Assembly (NCBI GenBank): GCA_007751255.1
Contig: CP036296.1
Span: forward strand, 2,108,001 to 2,172,000
Source: Engelhardtia mirabilis
Lineage (GTDB): Bacteria; Planctomycetota; UBA1135; GCA-002686595
DNA: 64,000 nucleotides
Direction of reading: 5' to 3'
Positions within the stretch are counted from its first letter, which is position 1, and each line of letters opens with the position of its first letter. The notes below the pieces were generated by a model that searched no databases, was not told where the DNA came from, and was given only the letters and a program-made list of their open reading frames with translations. The translations under genes and the position numbers were made by a program. Shown here one piece after another: positions 58,126 to 64,000 of this stretch.

Positions 58126-58893
58126 ATGCGCTGCGCGACCTGGAACGTGAACTCGATCCGCGCCCGCCTTCCGCGGGTCCTGGAGTGGCTGGAGCGGCAA
58201 TCGCCCGATGTCGTCTGCCTGCAGGAGACGAAGTGCCTGGACGAGGTCTTCCCGCGCGAGCCGATCGAGGACCTCGGCTACAACATCGAGACCTTCGGTC
58301 AGAAGACCTACAACGGCGTCGCCATCCTGGCCAAGGGCCGGATCGAAGAGGTTCACCGCGGACTGCCGGGTGACGAGTCGGACATCGAGGCCCGGGTCAT
58401 CGGAGCCCAGGTGGAGGACTTCCTGTTCCTGGACCTCTACGTGGTCAACGGCCAGGAGGTCGGGGCGCCCAAATACAGCTACAAGCTCGAGTGGCTCGAG
58501 CGCGTCCGGCGCCTGATCGACGAGCGCTACGACCTGTCGGAGAAGGTCGTGGTGACCGGCGACTTCAACATCACCTTCGACGACCGCGACGTGTACGACC
58601 CGGAGAAGTGGCGCGGGAAGATCCTGTGCTCCGACGCCGAGCGCGAGGCCCTGGCGCGGATCATGGACCTGGGCCTGATCGATGGCCTGCGCCAGCACAC
58701 CGAGGAGGCCGGGATCTACACCTGGTGGGACTTCCGAACCAGGGGCTTCCAGCGCGGCAACGGCCTGCGAATCGACCACTTCCTGCTCTCGGAGGCGGCC
58801 TCCAAGGTCTGCACCGCGGTGGAGGTCGACACCGAGGAGCGCGGGCTGGAGAAGCCCAGCGACCACGCGCCGGTGATTGCGACCTTCGAGTAG
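58126..58893 (+). CDS. xthA: exodeoxyribonuclease III
   Basis: The 255-residue enzyme cuts abasic sites and degrades DNA 3' ends in base-excision repair. Active-site motifs are CLQETKCLD (Glu), VVVTGDFNITFDDRDVYD (Asp, Asn), RIDHFLLS (Asp) and KPSDHAPV (Asp-His). The length is normal. It is divergent from the helicase gene and convergent with the LON-domain gene 10 bases after its stop. Confidence 0.95.
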   Translation: MRCATWNVNSIRARLPRVLEWLERQSPDVVCLQETKCLDEVFPREPIEDLGYNIETFGQKTYNGVAILAKGRIEEVHRGLPGDESDIEARVIGAQVEDFLFLDLYVVNGQEVGAPKYSYKLEWLERVRRLIDERYDLSEKVVVTGDFNITFDDRDVYDPEKWRGKILCSDAEREALARIMDLGLIDGLRQHTEEAGIYTWWDFRTRGFQRGNGLRIDHFLLSEAASKVCTAVEVDTEERGLEKPSDHAPVIATFE

Positions 58894-58903
58894 CGCGCGC
58901 CGC

Positions 58904-59521
58904 TCAGTCGCTCGCGAGGTCGAGCGCTATCTCCGCGCGGCGCTCTGCGTCGAGGGTCGAATAGAGCTGCTGCCAGGTCTGGTGGGGCGGGTTCAGCCGC
59001 AGGGCCAGGAGGTCGGCCAGGCAACCGATCGGGAGGTTATCGGGCAGATTCAGCAGGTCCTCGCTGCGGGCCAGGATCGCGCCGGTGAGCTTCTCACGGA
59101 GCTCGCTTTCCCGCGTCACCGGCGCCGGGGTCTCCTCCAGCTGCGCCGCCGAGACGAGTCGGTACTCATGGTCGCTCTCGCACTCGGCGATGCGGACCCG
59201 CGACTTGCCCAGCAGCATGATCAGGAAGCGTCCATCGGGCAGTTTCTCGAACTGCACGATTTGCCCCAATCCCGCCACGGGATGCACCGGAGGCGCGTCT
59301 TGCATGTCGGACTCGTGGCCCTGGACCACGGTTCCGAGCACGAGTTCGCCGGACCCGTCGAGCACCGCTTCGACCATGGCGCGATAACGCGGCTCGAAGA
59401 TATGCAGCGGCATCACGGCGTGGGGCACGAGCCACACGTTTGCCAGGGGGAACAGCGGAACGACCTGCTCCTTCGCAGGCAGATCGTCGGGCGGCGGCCA
59501 GCAGTCGGGGACGTCGATCAA
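58904..59521 (-). CDS. LON substrate-binding domain protein
   Basis: The 205-residue protein is only the N-terminal domain of Lon protease (VVPLFPLANVWLVPHAVMPL, HIFEPRYRAMVE, then a helical bundle). There is no ATPase or protease part. Stand-alone copies are common and thought to bind unfolded or specific proteins. The open frame extends 41 codons upstream into the preceding gene; TTG at 59521, 10 bases after that gene's stop, is the better start. Confidence 0.8.
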   Translation of the reverse strand: MIDVPDCWPPPDDLPAKEQVVPLFPLANVWLVPHAVMPLHIFEPRYRAMVEAVLDGSGELVLGTVVQGHESDMQDAPPVHPVAGLGQIVQFEKLPDGRFLIMLLGKSRVRIAECESDHEYRLVSAAQLEETPAPVTRESELREKLTGAILARSEDLLNLPDNLPIGCLADLLALRLNPPHQTWQQLYSTLDAERRAEIALDLASD

Positions 59522-59531
59522 TGCAGGTGCC

Positions 59532-60512
59532 TCAGGCGCTCTCGGGATCGGCGTGGGGGTGCTGGCTGCGGCTGCGTGCGACCGTCTCGGCCACACGCCG
59601 CAGTTGGCGCGCGGTGCCGTCGTCACCGCGGACCGTGTGGCCATTGGCGAGGTTGAGGACGTGGCGCTGGAACAGGGCGGCGTCGTCCGCGTCGCGGAAC
59701 CAGTCCGGGCGCGGCGCCAGGCCGCGGCGCATCAGATAGGAGAGGCACTCCTTGCGTGTGCGAACCACCCCGGCGTGGAAGGGATCGACGAGCATCGAGC
59801 GCTCACCCGCGTGCAGCCGACACATGACGTGCCCGGGGAGCGGCACCCCGGTGGCGTCCAGGCCGGCGCGACGGGCAGTGAAGATATAGATCGCCACGAG
59901 GGTCAGCGGCAGCCCGCGCCCCAGCTCCAGGGCCCGATGCAGATGCACGTGGTCGGTGGCGTGGTAGTTCTCCCCGGGGCCGCGCAGCCCCTCCTCGCCG
60001 GCCAGGACCGTGACCAGGGCGTGGGCCTGGTCGAGGCCGGGCTCGCGCTCGGCGCTCCGCTCCCGAACCCGCTGGCCGAGGTCGTCCAGGCGCCGACGGG
60101 TGGCGCGGGCGTCGAAGTGGGGGTCGTCCACCGCGGCCAGGCGGTAGAGGGCGGATTCCAGGTCGTCGATCCCCCGCCCGGCCTGGGACAGGAGTCGGCG
60201 CAGGACCTCCCGCCGCTCCATCTGGGCCAGGATCGAGCGCGCGCGGGCCCGCCGGCGGGGCGCTTGGCCCCGGGCCGCCCGGTCGAGGGCCGGTCGAGCG
60301 CGGCGTCCGGCCGACAGCAGCTCGGCTCGAACCGCCTCCCAGGTCGCCGGGGCATCGTCCTCCAGGAGGTCCACCAGGGCCGTCAAGCGCGCCTTCTCGA
60401 CCCCGGCCAGGCTTCCCGAGGGGAGCTGCGACGGGGTCTGTGGATCCAGAGCCAGGGTGGGGCGCTGGAGCCCGCTGGGGTCGACGGAGGGCTTGCGGGG
60501 GCTCGGGGTCAT
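59532..60512 (-). CDS. SirB1-family transglutaminase-like protein
   Basis: The 326-residue protein has an N-terminal helical part and a transglutaminase-like core of the SirB1 type (YHATDHVHLHRALELGRGLP, LTLVAIYIFTARRAGL, GVPLPGHVMCRL, LVDPFHAGVV). The usual NxxL...R.G.P.....Y...A...G pattern is present. Family members act as adaptors or peptidases of unknown target. It starts at MTPSPRKPS; the upstream extension of the frame is a shadow. It forms a unit with the LON-domain gene. Confidence 0.8.
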   Translation of the reverse strand: MTPSPRKPSVDPSGLQRPTLALDPQTPSQLPSGSLAGVEKARLTALVDLLEDDAPATWEAVRAELLSAGRRARPALDRAARGQAPRRRARARSILAQMERREVLRRLLSQAGRGIDDLESALYRLAAVDDPHFDARATRRRLDDLGQRVRERSAEREPGLDQAHALVTVLAGEEGLRGPGENYHATDHVHLHRALELGRGLPLTLVAIYIFTARRAGLDATGVPLPGHVMCRLHAGERSMLVDPFHAGVVRTRKECLSYLMRRGLAPRPDWFRDADDAALFQRHVLNLANGHTVRGDDGTARQLRRVAETVARSRSQHPHADPESA

Positions 60513-60777
60513 CGCTGGGTGGTCTCGGCACCCTCGGTCGGACCGAGGGATAGGAGCTCGTTTATAGGTGCAGACGGGCCCGGGCTGTAGCGCCCGATCG
60601 GCGGGATGGTCGTCCTGCGGCCCCGGCGCGGCCATCGGCCCGCCTTGCGTGCCCCATTGGACCCCCCTATCCTGGTCCGCCTGAATTCGCGGCCGATCCC
60701 GTCGGTTGGCCCGAATCCCCTCCGAACGGCCCCGGCGCAACACCCAGGTGGTGCCAACCGGCGTCGCGATCCAGTCC

Positions 60778-62010
60778 ATGACGTCCAATCCCTCGCCCAC
60801 CGCCGGAGCGCGCTCCGCGGCCTCGCCGGTCGTGATCACCCACGCCCTGCGTACGCCCATCGGCAAGTACCTCGGCGCGTTCGCCGAGTTGAGTGCCGCC
60901 GACTTGGGTAGCGGCCTCGTCGCCGAGCTGCTGCAGCGCTCCAAGGTCGAGCCCGGCGAGGTCGGTGAGCTGATCTTCGGCAACGGTCGCCAGGCCGGTG
61001 GCGGACCGAACGTGGCGCGTCAGATCAGCGTGCGAGCCGGGCTGCCCGTCGAGGTTCCGGCGCTGACGATCAACATGGCCTGTGCCTCGGGCCTGAAGTC
61101 CATCGCCCTGGGCGCCGACTGGATTCGCCTCGGCCGCGCCTCCGCCGTGGTGGTGGGGGGGGTCGAGTGCATGAGCGGCCTGCCCTTCTTCCTGCCGAAG
61201 ATGCGGACCGGCTATCGCCTCGGACACGCCAAGGTCGTCGATGCCATGTACCAGGACGGCTTCGACTGCCCCCTGGCCGAAATGGTCATGGGCGCGACCG
61301 CGGAGGGTCTGGCGCAGGAGCTGGAGATCTCCCGCGACGAGCAGGACCAGTTCGCCCTCGACAGCCAGCGCAAGGCGGCCGCGGCCGTCGAGGCCGGGCG
61401 CTTCGCCGACGAGATCGTCCCGGTTGCGGTGCCCCAGCGGCGTGGCGACCCGCTCGTGGTCGCTGCCGACGAGCACCCCCGGCCCAGCACCAGCCTGGAG
61501 TCCCTGGCGAAGCTGCCGGCGGTCTTCGCGAAGGAGCACGGCACCGTCACGGCCGGCAACGCCTCGGGCATCACGGACGGAGCCGCGGCCCTGATGCTGA
61601 TGACTGCCGAGCGCGCGGAACAACTGGGGCACACGCCCCTGGCCTACGTCGGCGAGTGCGCCGAGGCCGGGGTCGATCCGCGCCGCATGGGCATCGGCCC
61701 CGTGCCGGCCATGCGCCAACTGGCCGAACGCTGCGGGCGTCGCCCCGGCGACTACGATCTGATCGAGTTGAACGAAGCCTTTGCCGCCCAGGTGCTGGCC
61801 TGCCACCGCCAGGAGCCCCTGCCCCTGGACCGGCTCAATGTGAATGGCGGCTCGATCGCCCTGGGGCACCCGATCGGCGCGACCGGCGCGCGGATCGTGG
61901 TCACGATGCTGCACGAGTTGGCCCGGCGCGGCGGCAGCCACGGCCTGGCGACCCTGTGCGTCTCCGGCGGAATGGGGCTCGCCGCCGAGTTCCATCGAGA
62001 AGGCCTATAG
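60778..62010 (+). CDS. acetyl-CoA acyltransferase (thiolase), second copy
   Basis: The 410-residue thiolase has active-site Cys in [13 protein letters not shown], His in [13 protein letters not shown] and Cys in [11 protein letters not shown]. It starts with a 20-residue extension relative to the first thiolase. The ATG chosen is [10 protein letters not shown]; the frame opens 24 codons upstream. CTATCCT about 110 bases upstream is a possible promoter. Together with the dehydrogenase that follows it repeats the pairing at 41.8-43.8 kb. Confidence 0.94.
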   Translation: MTSNPSPTAGARSAASPVVITHALRTPIGKYLGAFAELSAADLGSGLVAELLQRSKVEPGEVGELIFGNGRQAGGGPNVARQISVRAGLPVEVPALTINMACASGLKSIALGADWIRLGRASAVVVGGVECMSGLPFFLPKMRTGYRLGHAKVVDAMYQDGFDCPLAEMVMGATAEGLAQELEISRDEQDQFALDSQRKAAAAVEAGRFADEIVPVAVPQRRGDPLVVAADEHPRPSTSLESLAKLPAVFAKEHGTVTAGNASGITDGAAALMLMTAERAEQLGHTPLAYVGECAEAGVDPRRMGIGPVPAMRQLAERCGRRPGDYDLIELNEAFAAQVLACHRQEPLPLDRLNVNGGSIALGHPIGATGARIVVTMLHELARRGGSHGLATLCVSGGMGLAAEFHREGL

Positions 62011-62174
62011 GGCTCGCAGCGCGACTGAAATCGCCCTACTGAGCCCTGAACCTGGCTGAGCGCCCGCTGCGCCCCCCGGCTGCTCGCCCCCCGAATCCAC
62101 CCATCGCCCGCCCGCCTGAACGCGGTCGGCGCGGACTCGAGTCCCCAACCCCACCCCGCAACAGAATCCTCCTC

Positions 62175-63068
62175 ATGGCAATCAAGAAGGTCGGCGTGAT
62201 CGGCTGTGGCCTCATGGGTCACGGCATCGTCCAAGTCGCCGCACAGTCCGGCTTCGAGGTCGTAGCCCTCGAGTCGACCCAGCCGGCGCTCGACAAGGGC
62301 CTGGCCCGCATCGAGAAGAGCTTGGCGAAATTCGCCGAGAAGGCCGTCGAGAAGGGCAAGCAGACCGAGGACCAGGCCAAGGCCTTCGTCGAGGCGGCGC
62401 GCGGTCGCATCCTCGGCTCGCTCGACAAGCAGGACCTGGCCGACTGTGACCTCGTGATCGAGGCCATCGTCGAGGACCTGGACGTCAAGAACGCGCTCTT
62501 CGCCGAGCTCGGCAAGATCTGCAAGCCCGAGACGATCCTGGCGTCGAACACGTCGTCGTTCCCGATCTCCGAGATGGGGGTCGCCTCCGGGCGCCCCGAG
62601 CGCATGGTCGGCCTGCACTTCTTCAACCCGGTGCAACTGATGCGTCTGGTCGAGGTCGTGCGCGGCGAGCAGACGGCTGAAGACGTCTTCGCCCAGGCCA
62701 AGGCCTTCGGCGAGGCCGTCGGCAAGACGCCGGTTTCCTGCAAGGACACCCCGGGCTTCGTGGTCAACCGACTGCTTGTGCCGTACATGAGCCAGGCCCT
62801 GTTGATGCTCGATCGCGGCGACGCGACCAAGGAAGACATCGACGCGGCCATGCAGTTCGGCTGCGGCTACCCCATGGGCCCGTTGACGCTGACCGACTAC
62901 GTCGGGCTCGATACGACCCTGTCGATCCTCGAGGGCTGGGTCGAGCGCTACCCGAACGAGCCCGCATTCGTCATTCCGCAGATCCTCAAGGACAAGGTTG
63001 CGGCCGGGAAACTGGGCCGCAAGTCCGGTGAGGGCTTCTACAAGTGGGAAGGGGACAAGAAGTCATGA
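62175..63068 (+). CDS. 3-hydroxyacyl-CoA dehydrogenase, second copy
   Basis: The 297-residue enzyme has [17 protein letters not shown] for NAD, catalytic His in [16 protein letters not shown] and a C-terminal domain with [19 protein letters not shown]. It is a paralogue of the protein at 42953-43810. The stop overlaps the ATG of a secreted cyclophilin gene (ATGA). It should act in beta-oxidation or its reversal. Confidence 0.94.
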   Translation: MAIKKVGVIGCGLMGHGIVQVAAQSGFEVVALESTQPALDKGLARIEKSLAKFAEKAVEKGKQTEDQAKAFVEAARGRILGSLDKQDLADCDLVIEAIVEDLDVKNALFAELGKICKPETILASNTSSFPISEMGVASGRPERMVGLHFFNPVQLMRLVEVVRGEQTAEDVFAQAKAFGEAVGKTPVSCKDTPGFVVNRLLVPYMSQALLMLDRGDATKEDIDAAMQFGCGYPMGPLTLTDYVGLDTTLSILEGWVERYPNEPAFVIPQILKDKVAAGKLGRKSGEGFYKWEGDKKS

Positions 63069-64000
63069 TCGCAACAGCAACCATCGCCGCCCTGGCCAGC
63101 GCCCTTGGGGCCCCCGCGTTCGCCGCTCCGGCCCTCGGAGTCGAACCGACAGCCGTGGCCCAGGAGCAGGCTCCCGTGGTGACCTTCGAGGCACCGACGA
63201 TGTACGTCGCCGGGATGCCCTACGTCGTCGACGTGCGGATCCAGGCCCCGGCCGAGGGCGCGTCGGCCGCGGGCTGGTGGCTCTCGCCCGCCGGCTTCCT
63301 GATCAACGGCGAGCCGGCCCAGCGTCGCGAGAGCGAGGCGCTGATCAAGCTGCCGCCCAACGCCTTGATGAGCCTGAGCTTCGACCTGGGGCCCTTCATC
63401 ACCGCCACCGGCAACTTCGAGTTGTCCTTCGCTCGGGCGGCCTACGAGGGTGGGCCGGTCGCGGTCGACTACTTCGTCGCGGTGCCCACCGAAGGCGAGG
63501 CCAAGGTCGACTTCATGACCATGCCCCTCGAGCAGTTGGACGACTACCAGGTGGTGCTCGAGACCAACCGGGGCACGATGGTCGCCGACTTCTGGCCGGA
63601 GGTCGCGCCCAACCACGTGCGCAACTTCCTCGACCTGTCCTACACGGGCTTCTACGACGGCACGCTGTTCCACCGCGTGATCCCCGGCTTCATGATCCAG
63701 GGTGGCGATCCGTACACCAAGGATCCGAGCAAGTCGCGCCTGTGGGGAACCGGCAATGGTCCGCGGCAGCTTCAGGCCGAGTTCAACGACCGCCAACACG
63801 TGCCCGGCGTGCTCTCGGCGGCGCGCTCGCAGGACCCGAACTCTGCCTCGTCGCAGTTCTTCCTGATGCACGCCCGCTCCACGCACCTCGACGGTCAGTA
63901 CAGCGCCTTCGGGCAACTCACCCGCGGTCTCGAGGTGGTCGACAAGATCGTCAAGTCGCCGCGCAACGGGCAGGATCGCCCCGATCAGCCCCAGCAGCTG
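63065..64000 (+). CDS. secreted peptidyl-prolyl isomerase (cyclophilin), partial at window end
   Basis: The frame runs off the window after 312 codons. It begins with a signal peptide (TIAALASALGAPAFAAPALG), then a beta-rich domain of about 130 residues that I do not recognise, then a cyclophilin domain (VVLETNRGTMVADFWPEVAP, FHRVIPGFMIQGGDP, SASSQFFLMHARSTHLDG). It should speed proline isomerisation of exported proteins. The ATG overlaps the previous stop by 4 bases. Confidence 0.92.
   Translation, partial: MIATATIAALASALGAPAFAAPALGVEPTAVAQEQAPVVTFEAPTMYVAGMPYVVDVRIQAPAEGASAAGWWLSPAGFLINGEPAQRRESEALIKLPPNALMSLSFDLGPFITATGNFELSFARAAYEGGPVAVDYFVAVPTEGEAKVDFMTMPLEQLDDYQVVLETNRGTMVADFWPEVAPNHVRNFLDLSYTGFYDGTLFHRVIPGFMIQGGDPYTKDPSKSRLWGTGNGPRQLQAEFNDRQHVPGVLSAARSQDPNSASSQFFLMHARSTHLDGQYSAFGQLTRGLEVVDKIVKSPRNGQDRPDQPQQL

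Noticed and set aside
58904..59644. LON-domain gene read from the upstream ATG (246 residues), as a truncated Lon protease
   Set aside because: The first 41 codons lie inside the preceding gene and look random; the rest ends naturally, so it is a stand-alone domain, not a broken protease.

Overview
The window is GC-rich and densely coded, with many 1 to 4 bp gene overlaps and several GTG or TTG starts. This looks like a large-genome environmental bacterium. The mix of GGDEF/EAL signalling, several beta-oxidation gene sets, SPFH pairs, long intergenic palindromes and a RiPP-like locus would suit the Planctomycetota or a similar lineage. That is an inference: there is no rRNA or clear marker gene here, and I would not defend a genus.

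Layout. 1-5.9 kb is a mobile-element graveyard. It holds the end of an ISL3 transposase, a frameshifted IS1380 transposase, and an intact IS21-type element (istA/istB) that splits an HDOD-receiver-GGDEF gene. 6.0-8.3 kb holds, convergently, one protein joining a caspase-like peptidase to an EAL c-di-GMP phosphodiesterase domain. 8.9-19.8 kb is mostly housekeeping: a DUF4136 lipoprotein, fructose-1,6-bisphosphatase, an Mrp/ApbC ATPase, a secretin-domain protein, queC, a voltage-gated K+ channel, mazG, and an ABC exporter of the LolD/FtsX type. 19.8-25.8 kb carries tRNA-Asp, RNase D, tRNA-Ala, aconitase and a methyltransferase. 26.1-28.9 kb has a pair of SPFH/band-7 proteins and a small membrane protein. 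29.0-32.1 kb is a four-gene minus-strand operon around a polyferredoxin and a FixH/YtkA-like lipoprotein.

The most striking locus is 35.6-40.1 kb. A 332-residue protein with a Cys-free N-terminal region and 23 cysteines in octapeptide repeats is followed by an APH-fold kinase, a HopA1-family protein and a LanC-like cyclase with its zinc ligands. Together these look like a split kinase/lyase/cyclase machine for making lanthionine-type thioether rings, close in logic to class V lanthipeptide synthesis but with a very large repetitive substrate. A divergent methyltransferase-APH fusion and a membrane protein lie next to it.

41.8-48.7 kb and 60.8-63.1 kb hold two sets of short-chain fatty-acid/acyl-CoA genes (thiolases, 3-hydroxyacyl-CoA dehydrogenases, acyl-CoA dehydrogenases) with a small HTH protein and a metallo-beta-lactamase-fold hydrolase. 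48.9-55.0 kb is a second accessory patch: secreted proteins of unknown role, an old segmental duplication (membrane-anchored protein plus ferredoxin 3' end), an IS3 remnant, and an IS256-type element with a perfect 9 bp target duplication that splits a Gly-rich protein gene in frame. 55.0-60.5 kb returns to core genes: ferredoxin, a DEAD-box helicase with an 18-unit Arg/Glu/Ser tail, exonuclease III, a LON-domain protein and a SirB1-type transglutaminase-like protein. The window ends inside a secreted cyclophilin.

Two very long perfect or near-perfect palindromes lie in convergent intergenic gaps, and several genes have a -10-like hexamer only 6 to 8 bases before the start codon, which suggests leaderless transcripts.
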